From Saprospiraceae bacterium (lineage in GTDB: Bacteria > Bacteroidota > Bacteroidia > Chitinophagales > Saprospiraceae), in the NCBI GenBank assembly GCA_016714785.1, contig JADKCC010000009.1:62001-126000 (forward strand): a stretch of DNA of 64,000 nucleotides, given 5' to 3'. Below the pieces are notes generated by a model. It ran no database searches and had not been told where the DNA came from. It saw only the letters and a list, made by a program, of their open reading frames with translations. Position numbers and translations under genes: made by a program. Shown here piece after piece: positions 56,104 through 64,000 of this stretch (position 1 is its first letter; each line of letters begins with the position of its first letter).

Positions 56104-56111
56104 TATTTTTG
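56104..56111 (+). promoter_or_regulatory. Bacteroidota -7 element for the mre operon
   Basis: TATTTTTG followed by CACC, 61 nt before mreB. Probable promoter for mreB through mrdA. Confidence 0.5.
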
Positions 56112-56172
56112 CACCGCTCATGCGTAAAGCCATGCAATTTTGTATAAAATTAGTTTCAATCAGAGATAAAAG

Positions 56173-57204
56173 ATGAGGTTTTTTAATTTTTTCACCCAAG
56201 AGTTAGCCGTCGATTTAGGTACCGCCAATACACTTATTATTCAAAACGACAAAGTTGTTATTGACGAGCCATCTATCGTTGCAATTAATAGAAACACGGG
56301 AGAAGTGATCGCTGTTGGGAACAGAGCGATGCAAATGCACGAAAAAACCCACGACAATATAAAGACTATAAGACCACTTAAAGATGGCGTAATAGCTGAT
56401 TTCCAAGCTGCTGAAGCCTTAATCCAGGGTTTGATAAATATGATAGGTGAGAAAAGAAGATTTTTTACACACCTTAAAATGGTCATTTGTATTCCTTCAG
56501 GTATCACAGAAGTAGAAAAAAGAGCAGTTTTTGACTCAGCAGACCATGTGGACTCAAAAGAAACTTACCTTATCCATGAACCTATGGCCGCTGCACTTGG
56601 TATAGGATTAGATGTAGAAGAACCTATTGGCAACATGGTGATAGACATAGGAGGCGGAACTACTGAAATAGCAGTAATCGCACTTTCTGGAATAGTAACA
56701 GACCAATCTATCAGGATAGCAGGAGACGAGTTTACCAGCGATATCATAGATTATATGAAGCGCAAACATAATATATTGATAGGAGAGAGAACTGCTGAAC
56801 AAATAAAAATAAATGTAGGTGCTGCGATTGCAGATCTTGCAGATCCACCAGCCAAATATGCTGTAAATGGCAGAGATATGCTCACAGGTATTCCCAAACA
56901 AGTATTTACGACGCATATAGAAATTTCAGAAGCTTTAGATAAATCAATTGCTAAAATTGAAGAAGCTGTATTGAAAGCACTAGAAGATACGCCGCCTGAG
57001 TTATCATCAGACATTTACAGAACAGGAATTTATCTGACAGGTGGTGGCGCATTATTACGTGGGCTTGATAAAAGAATGGCAGCCAAAACTAAGCTAAATG
57101 TCCATATTGCAGATGACCCATTGAGAGCTGTAGTAAGAGGTACAGGCTTAGCACTTAAAAATTCTCACAGATATTCTTTCCTTATGGATAGAAAAAGTAT
57201 ATGA
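56173..57204 (+). CDS. mreB: Rod shape-determining protein MreB
   Basis: Actin-like filament that guides lateral wall synthesis under the inner membrane. The 343-residue protein has the phosphate-1 motif LAVDLGTANTLI, phosphate-2 VIDIGGGTTEIAVI and adenosine motif YLTGGGALLRGLDKRM. The N-terminal MRFFNFFTQ is the amphipathic membrane-binding segment. First gene of mreB-mreC-mreD-mrdA. Confidence 0.97.
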   Translation: MRFFNFFTQELAVDLGTANTLIIQNDKVVIDEPSIVAINRNTGEVIAVGNRAMQMHEKTHDNIKTIRPLKDGVIADFQAAEALIQGLINMIGEKRRFFTHLKMVICIPSGITEVEKRAVFDSADHVDSKETYLIHEPMAAALGIGLDVEEPIGNMVIDIGGGTTEIAVIALSGIVTDQSIRIAGDEFTSDIIDYMKRKHNILIGERTAEQIKINVGAAIADLADPPAKYAVNGRDMLTGIPKQVFTTHIEISEALDKSIAKIEEAVLKALEDTPPELSSDIYRTGIYLTGGGALLRGLDKRMAAKTKLNVHIADDPLRAVVRGTGLALKNSHRYSFLMDRKSI

Positions 57205-57222
57205 CCTTAATCTAAACATTGG

Positions 57223-58047
57223 ATGTACAATGTCATTCAACTTTTTGCAAAATATGGAGCGCACATCTTGTTTATAATACTAGAAGTCGTATGCTTTGCG
57301 CTTATCATCAATTATAACAAGACACAAAAAGATATTTTTTTAAACTCTTCCAACGTATTTGCTGCTAAGCTATCAGAGCAGCAAAATAAGATACTCCAGT
57401 TTACTAATCTTAAAGCTCAAAATGATAGCTTAATGAGAGAAAATGCAACCCTAATAGAAAATATTATTACTTCTGAATACTTAACAGACAAAATTCCCGC
57501 AGCTGATAGCTTACTAAACCAATATACTCTTATTCCTACTATAATATCAAGCACAACCATCCACAAACGCAATAATTACCTCACACTTAATAAAGGCTAT
57601 CGCGAAGGTATAAGGTCAGACATGGGTGTAATCGCATCCCATAAAGGTATTGTGGGTATCGTCCGTAATATCTCAGAAAACTATTCGCAGGTTATTTCAT
57701 TGCTACACAGTCAGACTAAAATATCTTGCGCAATCAAAAATCGTATGGGTCATGGAAGTTTGGTTTGGAAAAATATGGATCCATTACGAATGACTTTGGA
57801 GTCAATTCCTAAGCATGAAACTATAGCCATCGGCGATACTGTCATTACAAGTGGATATTCTACCATGTTTCCCAAAGGTATTTTAGTTGGCAAAATAGAA
57901 ACATATAATGTTATACCCGGAAGCAATAGTTATAACATTACTGTAAAGCTCTTTAATGATTTGACAAATATAAAATATGCCTATGTAATTCAAAATAGGT
58001 TTGCTGCAGAACAAGCCACATTAGAAAAGGAGGTAGCAAATGAATAG
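57223..58047 (+). CDS. mreC: Rod shape-determining protein MreC
   Basis: Bitopic scaffold of the elongasome, 274 residues. One helix (about residues 12-29), then a coiled coil (about 45-80), then the beta-barrel domain with NKGYREGIRSDMGVIASHKG and GHGSLVWKN. It starts 18 nt after mreB and overlaps mreD by 8 nt. Confidence 0.92.
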   Translation: MYNVIQLFAKYGAHILFIILEVVCFALIINYNKTQKDIFLNSSNVFAAKLSEQQNKILQFTNLKAQNDSLMRENATLIENIITSEYLTDKIPAADSLLNQYTLIPTIISSTTIHKRNNYLTLNKGYREGIRSDMGVIASHKGIVGIVRNISENYSQVISLLHSQTKISCAIKNRMGHGSLVWKNMDPLRMTLESIPKHETIAIGDTVITSGYSTMFPKGILVGKIETYNVIPGSNSYNITVKLFNDLTNIKYAYVIQNRFAAEQATLEKEVANE

Positions 58048-58561
58048 TGCCATTCCAACCAATGTATTTAGATTTGTTTTTATATTTTTAGTTCAGGTCA
58101 TGGTCTTCAAACAAGTTACTTTTTCACTTGGAGGGCTTGCTTACATTCACTTTATTATCTATCCTTTAGCCATATTATTGATGCCTATTAAAACACCTAG
58201 AGGCGTGTTGTTATTGTCAGCATTTGTGATGGGCTTAGCGTTGGATATGTTTTATGACTCTGTGGGTATTCATGCAGCTACTTTAGTTTTTACAGCTTAT
58301 ATTCGCAATATAGTAATAGCATTGCTGGAGCCTTATGATGGATACAATATGTCTGATGTTCCCACGATCAAAAACCTTGGTATAGGATGGGTTGTTTCTT
58401 ATTTAAGTATTACTTTATTAATTCATATTTTTGTATATTTTAGTATTGAAGCTTTTTCTTATGTATTTTTCTTTGAAATATTTTTAAATACAATATTTAG
58501 CTTCATTGTGTCATTTATAGTAATATTGGTTGCACAATTTATTATCCAAACCAAATATTAA
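58040..58561 (+). CDS. mreD: Rod shape-determining protein MreD
   Basis: A 173-residue membrane protein with about five helices. Weakly conserved, as MreD usually is; FIIYPLAILLMPIKTPRGVL and LGLALDMFYDS-like segments and its place between mreC (8-nt overlap) and mrdA (10-nt gap) support the call. Confidence 0.85.
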   Translation: MNSAIPTNVFRFVFIFLVQVMVFKQVTFSLGGLAYIHFIIYPLAILLMPIKTPRGVLLLSAFVMGLALDMFYDSVGIHAATLVFTAYIRNIVIALLEPYDGYNMSDVPTIKNLGIGWVVSYLSITLLIHIFVYFSIEAFSYVFFFEIFLNTIFSFIVSFIVILVAQFIIQTKY

Positions 58562-58571
58562 ATTTAAATAA

Positions 58572-60440
58572 ATGAGAAATCTAGCCAACAGAAAATTCAG
58601 TATATACTATTTTATCGGCTTGGTGGCAATGATACTAACATTTAGGGCTGCATATTTACAGCTTTTCTCTACAAAATATAAGGAACAAGCGCACAAAACG
58701 ACGCTAGAAAGAAGCCTTATCTACCCTTCAAGAGGCTTGATATATGACAGAAATGGCAAGACATTGGTTTACAATAAACCCATTTACGTAATTTATGCTA
58801 CTTATAGAAAGATCGATCCCAAAATGGATACTACCCTATTTTGTTCTTTACTCAACATTGATAAGGAAACCTTCTTAACAAATCTAAATAAGGATTGGAA
58901 AAGCCCTCAATTTCACAAATCCATTCCATTCGTTTTCTTATCAAAAGTAAGTCCAGAGCAATTTGCAGTATTCCAAGAGCATTTATATAAATTTCCAGGG
59001 TTCAATCCAGCACAAAGAAATATCCGTGGTTATCCACATTCCAATGCTGCTCACGTATTAGGTTATCTTGGAGAAGTAGATAAAAAAATCATTGACAACT
59101 CCGAAGGCGCCTATATTTCAGGTGATTTCATCGGTAAGACAGGATTAGAAATTGCTTATGAAAAGGAATTGAGTGGTGGCAAAGGTATCAATTACATTTT
59201 AAAAGACAATTTAGGAAGACAAGTAGGTTCTTATGACAACGGGAGACTCGATAGTATGGCAATACCTGGAGAAGATTTGAAAATAAGTATCGACTTAGAG
59301 CTACAAGCTTATGCAGATAGTTTGATGATGAACAAACGAGGTGGATTGGTCGCAATAGAACCATCAACAGGAGAGATACTTGCTATGGTCAGCGCACCCA
59401 CTTATGATCCTAATTTACTAAGCTTAGACGAAAATAGAAGCGCTGGAATGCAGGCACTATTGTTAGATTCTATCAATAGACCACTAAATAATAGAGCTGT
59501 CACCAATAGGTATCCACCTGGATCGATATTCAAACCTATTTTATCCTTGATTGCATTGCAAAAAGGTGTGACTTGGCCTCAAAGGTCCATTGCTTGTTTT
59601 GGAGGTTTCAGGCTCAGTGCTACTAAAAAAATGGGATGCCATAGCCATGCTCCTATCCAAAATATCTCTCAAGCAATTCAACATTCATGCAATGCCTACT
59701 ATTTGCAAATAACCAAAGACTTTCTAGACCAATATAGCAATAAACGCCCAGGTCAGGGATTAGATACCTTAGTGTCATATCTTAGAGACTTTGGATTGGG
59801 AGATAGACTTGGATTGGACTATAGTTATGAGGGAAAAGGTAGAATCCCAGACTCAAAATTCTATGATAGAGTGTATAGTAAAGAAGCTTCCGGCTGGAAA
59901 TCCATGTGGGTACTTTCACTTGGTATTGGGCAAGGAGAAGTAGAACTCACTACCATTCAAATGGCCAATTTGGCTGCGATATTAGCAAATCGTGGGCATT
60001 ATATTACACCACATTTTATCAAACAGTATATTTCTGGCAAAGCAATACCTAAAGAATTTACTGAAAAGAAAAAAGTAAGAATCGACCCAAAATATTTTGC
60101 ACCTGTGATAGACGGACTTGAAGCTGTAGTAACGGGAGGTACAGCTAGAGTTGCTTATATGGAAGGACTAGATATATGCGGAAAAACTGGGACTTCACAA
60201 AATCCTCACGGCAAAGACCACTCAGTTTTTTTCGGATTTGCACCCAAAAACAATCCAAAAATAGCCATTGCCGTTTTTGTAGAAAATGCTGGCTGGGGAG
60301 GAGATTGGGCAGCACCCATAGCAAGTCTTCTGATGGAAAAGCATCTAAATAAAACCATTCATCCGTCTAGAAAATATCTTCAGGATAAAATGTATAAAGG
60401 ACTTTTAAATACAACACCTGCTTCTTTGGTTTTTAATTAA
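58572..60440 (+). CDS. mrdA: Penicillin-binding protein 2
   Basis: Class B transpeptidase of the elongasome that cross-links peptidoglycan with RodA. At 622 residues it has one N-terminal helix (about 11-28), the pedestal domain (ERSLIYPSRGLIYDRNGKTL) and the transpeptidase domain: Ser318 of SIFK (SxxK), SCN in IQHSCNAYY (SxN) and KTGT in CGKTGTSQNPHG. All catalytic residues are intact. rodA, which normally follows in Bacteroidota, is missing here; the next gene is a short unrelated protein. Confidence 0.95.
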   Translation: MRNLANRKFSIYYFIGLVAMILTFRAAYLQLFSTKYKEQAHKTTLERSLIYPSRGLIYDRNGKTLVYNKPIYVIYATYRKIDPKMDTTLFCSLLNIDKETFLTNLNKDWKSPQFHKSIPFVFLSKVSPEQFAVFQEHLYKFPGFNPAQRNIRGYPHSNAAHVLGYLGEVDKKIIDNSEGAYISGDFIGKTGLEIAYEKELSGGKGINYILKDNLGRQVGSYDNGRLDSMAIPGEDLKISIDLELQAYADSLMMNKRGGLVAIEPSTGEILAMVSAPTYDPNLLSLDENRSAGMQALLLDSINRPLNNRAVTNRYPPGSIFKPILSLIALQKGVTWPQRSIACFGGFRLSATKKMGCHSHAPIQNISQAIQHSCNAYYLQITKDFLDQYSNKRPGQGLDTLVSYLRDFGLGDRLGLDYSYEGKGRIPDSKFYDRVYSKEASGWKSMWVLSLGIGQGEVELTTIQMANLAAILANRGHYITPHFIKQYISGKAIPKEFTEKKKVRIDPKYFAPVIDGLEAVVTGGTARVAYMEGLDICGKTGTSQNPHGKDHSVFFGFAPKNNPKIAIAVFVENAGWGGDWAAPIASLLMEKHLNKTIHPSRKYLQDKMYKGLLNTTPASLVFN

Positions 60441-60445
60441 AGCCA

Positions 60446-60799
60446 ATGCCGCAGATTTTTTGGAAATATAAAAACTCATCAGGTAAGGATTATGAAGTAA
60501 GTCTTTATCATGGTGATAGTTCGGGTCACATCTTGTTGTATTCAGGTCAGGAAATCATCAAAATAGATTTTAATGTACGATCTGATAGCAAATATAGTTT
60601 TTTGTTAGGTGATGAGCTTTTTGAAGTAAGTGTAACTAGCACCAAAACATTGTTTAAATATCAACTTTGCAATGTAGCAAAAGTAAAATTTATCTCACCT
60701 TTTGAAGGAAAAAATTATCCAACATGTCACATACTAAAAGCCACAGTTTTTTTGATTGTGGTTGTATTATTGATAGTACTACTATGGCAATTTTTATAA
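60446..60799 (+). CDS. Hypothetical protein with C-terminal membrane helix
   Basis: A 117-residue protein starting 5 nt after mrdA. The first 90 residues look like a small beta-sandwich (alternating strands such as GHILLYSGQEIIKIDF and YSFLLGDELFEVSV). A single hydrophobic helix at residues 97-117 would anchor it as a tail-anchored protein. I do not recognise the family. Its place in the mre-mrdA operon where rodA is expected makes a cell-envelope role possible, but this is inference. Confidence 0.55.
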   Translation: MPQIFWKYKNSSGKDYEVSLYHGDSSGHILLYSGQEIIKIDFNVRSDSKYSFLLGDELFEVSVTSTKTLFKYQLCNVAKVKFISPFEGKNYPTCHILKATVFLIVVVLLIVLLWQFL

Positions 60800-60883
60800 T
60801 CACTATTGGTGTATTTTTGATTTTGGCTATTTCAATAATATACATTTGGCACAGAATTTTGTTTAACTTTATTAAAATAAGTG

Positions 60884-60891
60884 TATGTTTG
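60884..60891 (+). promoter_or_regulatory. Bacteroidota -7 element for scpB
   Basis: TATGTTTG, 22 nt before TTG 60914. It overlaps the alternative GTG start at 60881, favouring 60914. Confidence 0.45.
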
Positions 60892-60913
60892 TATTTCAAA
60901 AATTAGTTTTAGA

Positions 60914-61525
60914 TTGGAACATTTAGCTTTACATATAGAAAGTCTTATTTTTACTGGCAACCCATCTATTAGTTTTGATGATATCAAACAGGCATTGGAA
61001 GAAAGTCTTGCAACCTCTTTTGAAGACGATGAGATCGCTGACCAAATAGGTATTTTGATGGAAAAATATGCATCAGATCATTATGCCATTGAAATAGTAG
61101 AGATGGCTGGAGGTTTTAGATTTATGACCAAAGGAGCATTTCATCATACAATAGGTACCTTTTTAAGACAAAATACGCATAAAAAACTAAGCAAATCTGC
61201 CTTAGAATCCCTTTCTATTATAGCTTATAAACAACCAGTAACTAAAACAGAAATAGAATCAATACGTGGTGTCAATAGTGACTACACTATTCAAAAATTG
61301 CTTGAAAAAGATCTCATTGAAATTTCTGGCAGAAGTGATGGCCCAGGCAAACCACTTTTATACAGTACAACAGCCAAATTTACTGATTACTTTGGTCTCA
61401 AGACGATAGAAGATCTTCCAAAACCTAAAGAATTAGACCCTGTAGATAACCAAGTAGGTGAGCAAGCTCCTATCGAAGAAGAACAAAAACACGAAATTTC
61501 CATTATAGTTAATGAAGAAGAGTAA
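60914..61525 (+). CDS. scpB: SMC-ScpAB complex subunit ScpB
   Basis: Winged-helix kleisin partner that helps SMC organise and segregate the chromosome. Starting at TTG 60914 the protein (203 residues) opens EHLALHIESLIFTGNPSISF, the normal ScpB beginning. The frame is open to GTG 60881, but the extra 11 residues are atypical and overlap a promoter motif. Core motifs are ALESLSIIAYKQPVTKTEIE and GVNSDYTIQKLLEKDLIEI, then GPGKPLLYSTTAKFTDYFGL. The acidic C-terminal tail is low-complexity. scpA is not adjacent. Confidence 0.9.
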   Translation: MEHLALHIESLIFTGNPSISFDDIKQALEESLATSFEDDEIADQIGILMEKYASDHYAIEIVEMAGGFRFMTKGAFHHTIGTFLRQNTHKKLSKSALESLSIIAYKQPVTKTEIESIRGVNSDYTIQKLLEKDLIEISGRSDGPGKPLLYSTTAKFTDYFGLKTIEDLPKPKELDPVDNQVGEQAPIEEEQKHEISIIVNEEE

Positions 61526-61558
61526 TCTAATCATCATTATTGTAGAATTTAAAAAAAA

Positions 61559-62089
61559 ATGGAAAGCAATACACTAATCAATAGGGTAACAGAAAGTGGA
61601 CTCATCACTATCAATCTTGAAGATTTTTTTCCTGAAAAATCATTTACAATTTTTGATATTAAAGACTTTCTTTTCCATGGCCTTATCTTAAAAGAAAAAG
61701 ATTTTAGAGATGCTTTAAAGTCATTAGATTGGGATATATATAGTGAAAAAATAGTATTGGTGACCTGCAGTACCGACGCCATCATACCATTGTGGGCATA
61801 TATGTTGGTAGCGGTGTATCTACAAGATGTGGCGCATGACACCTATCAAGGCGATCAAGAAGGGTATCTGCGTATGCACTACAGAGATGTTTTACAAAAA
61901 CTACAACCATCACAATATCAAGATCAAAGAGTCGTTATCAAAGGATGCGGCAGTAAACCAGTCCCCTCTTATGCGTATGCCATGATCACTTCCGTCTTAA
62001 AACCATACGCACAGAGTATAATGTTTGGTGAGCCATGCAGTACTGTACCTATTTTCAAACGTCCAAGAACTATTCAAATAAAAGAATAA
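61559..62089 (+). CDS. DUF2480 family protein
   Basis: A 176-residue protein of the Bacteroidota-specific DUF2480 family. Typical parts are LINRVTESGLITINLEDFFP, DIKDFLFHGLILKEKDFRDA, the Cys-containing CSTDAIIPLWAYMLVA, and the C-terminal VVIKGCGSKPVPSYAYAMIT. Function is unknown to me. It follows scpB by 33 nt and precedes the lytic transglycosylase by 3 nt. Confidence 0.85.
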   Translation: MESNTLINRVTESGLITINLEDFFPEKSFTIFDIKDFLFHGLILKEKDFRDALKSLDWDIYSEKIVLVTCSTDAIIPLWAYMLVAVYLQDVAHDTYQGDQEGYLRMHYRDVLQKLQPSQYQDQRVVIKGCGSKPVPSYAYAMITSVLKPYAQSIMFGEPCSTVPIFKRPRTIQIKE

Positions 62090-62092
62090 TAT

Positions 62093-63000
62093 ATGACCAA
62101 TCAAAAATTATTTCCAATCTTCGGATTCGTAGCAGGTATTATATTTACTATGATGATATTTTTGTCTTACGTGACTAATACGCCAACTTTAGTTAAGTTC
62201 TTTGATTTACCACAAGAAATAAAGGCGTAAATCTTAATAAAACATTTGAATTTGCAGGCGAACCAGTACCTGTCAATGAAGACACTAGAGAACGTTTAGA
62301 TAGAGAGTTAAGTGTAAATGCTTATTGGCAATCTACTACATTATTAAACGTAAAAATGGCCCATAAGCACTTTCCCAAAGTAGAAAAAATTCTGTCTGAA
62401 AATGGCATTCCAGAAGACTTCAAATACTTGGCTATAGCCGAAAGTGGCCTTCGTATAGTTACCTCTTCGGCAGGAGCTAAAGGTTATTGGCAATTTATGA
62501 AACCTTCTGCCATAGAAATGGGTCTCGAAGTGAGTGAAGATGTGGATGAGCGACTGCACATAGACAAATCAACTAAAGCAGCTTGCAACTACATCAAACA
62601 ATTGTATAAAAGATTTGGTAGTTGGACCAATGTAGCAGGTGCTTACAATATAGGACCTACTGCTTTTGCTAGAAACCTTGCAGAACAAAAAGAATCAAGC
62701 TACTATGACATAAATATTAATGAAGAAACCTCCAGATATTTATTTAGAATCATCGCCATTAAAGAAATTGTCAAAAATCCCAATGATTTTGGCTATTATC
62801 TCGAAGATACGGATAAATATATCCCTCACCCAAACCTTAAAGCAATCAATATCACAGAATCAATATCAAGTCTTGCTGATTTTGCACACACCCATGGTAC
62901 CACCTATCGCTTATTGAAGTATTATAATCCGTGGTTGATAAATAATAAACTCAATGTAACTATAGGCAAGGAGTACACTATTATGATACCTGAAGGTTGA
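62093..63000 (+). CDS. Membrane-anchored lytic transglycosylase, MltD-like (frameshifted)
   Basis: Cleaves peptidoglycan glycan strands to 1,6-anhydro products. ATG 62093 opens a frame with a membrane helix (LFPIFGFVAGIIFTMMIFL) that stops at 62228-62230 after DLPQEIKA. In the +2 frame homology carries on at once with VNLNKTFEFAGEPVPVNEDT and ERLDRELSVNAYWQSTTLL. One extra A or G in AAAGG (62221-62225) would join them. The SLT domain has the catalytic Glu in YLAIAESGLRIVTSSAGAKG and AGAYNIGPTAF. A LysM-like segment ends the protein. The frame opening at ATG 62356 is only the tail of this gene. Confidence 0.85.
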
Positions 63001-63043
63001 TCGGGGAAAGAAACTAGGCAATTTATGACTCAATCACAAATGA

Positions 63044-63268
63044 GTAACAACAACAATTTACACAATTAAATCAAATCAAGCATTCCAATTATGGTCACTC
63101 AAAGATGGTGTAGATCCTATGCCACTTAATGTCTTTGCAGATAAAAACACCATTATTCCGGTGGACTTTATAGACCAAACTGCCACCTACGCCATCACTA
63201 TTGAACCAAAAGGTGGAAGTAAGTCGCCTTCTTTGGATAAGTTGATCGGTACGATGGGTGTGATATAA
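63044..63268 (+). pseudogene. Anti-sigma factor (RskA-type) C-terminal remnant
   Basis: After a stop at 63041 the frame reads IKSNQAFQLWSLKDGVDPMP, then VDFIDQTATYAITIEPKGGS and KSPSLDKLIGTMGVI before TAA 63266-63268. FQLWxLKDG and AITIEPKGGSxSPxL are hallmarks of the periplasmic C-terminal domain of RskA-family anti-sigma factors. The sigma-binding domain, membrane helix and first part of this domain are absent, and no sigma gene is beside it, so it is a leftover fragment. Confidence 0.7.
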
Positions 63269-63350
63269 TTGCTGATATTTATTCTTAGCTTCCCGTTTCA
63301 AAATATAGTTTTCAATTCGGTCGCAGCATCATTAAAGTTGCTTAAAAAAT

Positions 63351-63390
63351 ATGTTCCAGCATTACATTTATAGCTACAATACTGGAACAT
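63351..63390 (-). terminator. Rho-independent terminator of the SPFH-like gene
   Basis: ATGTTCCAG (63351-63359) pairs with CTGGAACAT (63382-63390), extendable to 13 bp with one mismatch. On the minus strand it is followed by ATTTTTTAAG, and it lies 10 nt beyond the stop of the minus-strand gene. Confidence 0.65.
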
Positions 63391-63399
63391 GAATGACTA

Positions 63400-64000
63400 C
63401 TACTCTTCTTCCTGAATGACTTGATGTGCAGGTGTATTGTCTTCCACTACTACCCTAGCAGCACCTGCTTTCTGAACAATTACTGCTTTACCTAATTCTG
63501 TTAAATTTTTACTCTCATAAATCTTCATCGCTGTGGATACATCTATTGCTTGCCTTGTTTGCTCGTCGAGATCAAATGTAAGAGTGATGAAATTCAAACT
63601 AACACCCAAAGGCTCTAGAACTTTGTTGGATACTTCCAATAATTTATTCTCTATTTCTGATTGATCAAGCTCCACGATATCTTCATTTAGGAAGAGTGCT
63701 TTGCTTACATCTCTGATACGTTTATCAATGACCATATTCTCTGCACCTTCGAATGCAGATGGATCTAAAGCACCGTCACTGTCCGCACTGGCATTAGCCT
63801 TGCCCAAAAACTTGGCTTGTTTGATAAATTCAAGTGGGTCGGTGATGGAATAATCATAGTCAATGTGCACAAAAGCCCTTACTCTGTCTTTGAGATTGGT
63901 GATAAAACGACTATCTCCTTGCATGGGGAAATTGGGAATGACGACCTTCATATAACATGGGTTGGCGACACCTTTGGGCACTGCGTCACCGGCATTTATT
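63400..64000 (-). CDS. SPFH/band-7 domain-like protein (partial, 5' end outside window)
   Basis: The frame is open to the right edge, so the GTG at 63981 is not the start; upstream residues INAGDAV continue the protein. About 200 residues are visible. RVRAFVHIDYDYSITDPLEF, DKRIRDVSKALFLNEDIVEL and the following LGVSLNFITLTFDLDEQTRQ match the SPFH fold: a beta strand with TDP-x-F, helices, then a final strand ending before a long helix. The C-terminus turns acidic (HQVIQEEE). Probably a membrane-associated scaffold; function not known. Confidence 0.6.
   Translation of the reverse strand, partial: INAGDAVPKGVANPCYMKVVIPNFPMQGDSRFITNLKDRVRAFVHIDYDYSITDPLEFIKQAKFLGKANASADSDGALDPSAFEGAENMVIDKRIRDVSKALFLNEDIVELDQSEIENKLLEVSNKVLEPLGVSLNFITLTFDLDEQTRQAIDVSTAMKIYESKNLTELGKAVIVQKAGAARVVVEDNTPAHQVIQEEE

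Noticed and set aside
60724..60906. A 60-residue plus-strand ORF overlapping the gene at 60446-60799.
   Set aside because: It is an alternative frame over the membrane-helix codons of the other gene, with no independent support.

Overview
The window is about 64 kb of an AT-rich bacterial chromosome from the phylum Bacteroidota; a lineage near Saprospiria or Chitinophagia fits but cannot be fixed from sequence alone. Supporting signs are PorZ with a type IX secretion C-terminal signal, bacillithiol synthesis (BshA), DUF2480 and DUF6249 family proteins, an LDH-like malate dehydrogenase, mreBCD-mrdA, absence of Shine-Dalgarno sequences, and repeated Bacteroidota-type promoter -7 elements (TAnnTTTG). 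I saw no rRNA, tRNA, CRISPR array or prophage.

Layout. 1-5.3 kb: start of a FadN-like beta-oxidation enzyme running off the left edge, a decayed Ser/Thr kinase, and a three-gene set (membrane protein, M15 carboxypeptidase lipoprotein, MATE exporter). 5.3-11.5 kb: frameshifted dipeptidyl peptidase IV, malate dehydrogenase, a peroxiredoxin-like protein, a family 4 glycosyltransferase and a LolD-type ATPase. 11.6-23.4 kb: topoisomerase IV subunit A (split by a frameshift), Pif1-like helicase, DUF547 protein, family 2 glycosyltransferase, a GH3/beta-lactamase fusion and a TPR membrane protein. 23.6-30.1 kb: acyl-CoA ligase, FemAB/GNAT-like protein, DUF6249 protein, ECF sigma with a putative anti-sigma partner, S9 peptidase. 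30.25-31.05 kb: a transposase-free block with imperfect inverted ends and a TAATTA flank on each side, packed with hairpins and 62-bp repeats. 31.1-35.0 kb: zinc ribbon protein, mnmG, terpenoid-cyclase-like protein, ClbS/DfsB protein.

35.0-46.4 kb is the most distinctive part: one minus-strand operon nifJ-rnfC-rnfD-rnfG-rnfE-rnfA-(NqrM-like)-(plant-type FNR)-rnfB. It joins a very large pyruvate:ferredoxin oxidoreductase (1636 aa) to the Rnf ion pump and to a ferredoxin-NADP reductase, so reduced ferredoxin from pyruvate could be spent either on an ion gradient plus NADH or on NADPH. A small Cys-rich membrane protein in the operon looks like the NqrM iron-delivery factor. An inverted repeat surrounds the likely promoter.

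46.7-64 kb: GMC oxidoreductase, XerD, BshA, PorZ, NadD, DnaN, an M16 protein without its zinc motif, the cell-shape operon mreBCD-mrdA (no rodA after it), ScpB, DUF2480 protein, a lytic transglycosylase, an anti-sigma gene remnant and an SPFH-like protein leaving the right edge.

Six genes carry a frameshift or premature stop although homology continues across the break: kinase, DPP IV, parC, rnfD, dnaN and the lytic transglycosylase. Because parC and dnaN are normally essential, indel/base errors in the assembly are the simplest explanation for most; the kinase looks truly degraded.
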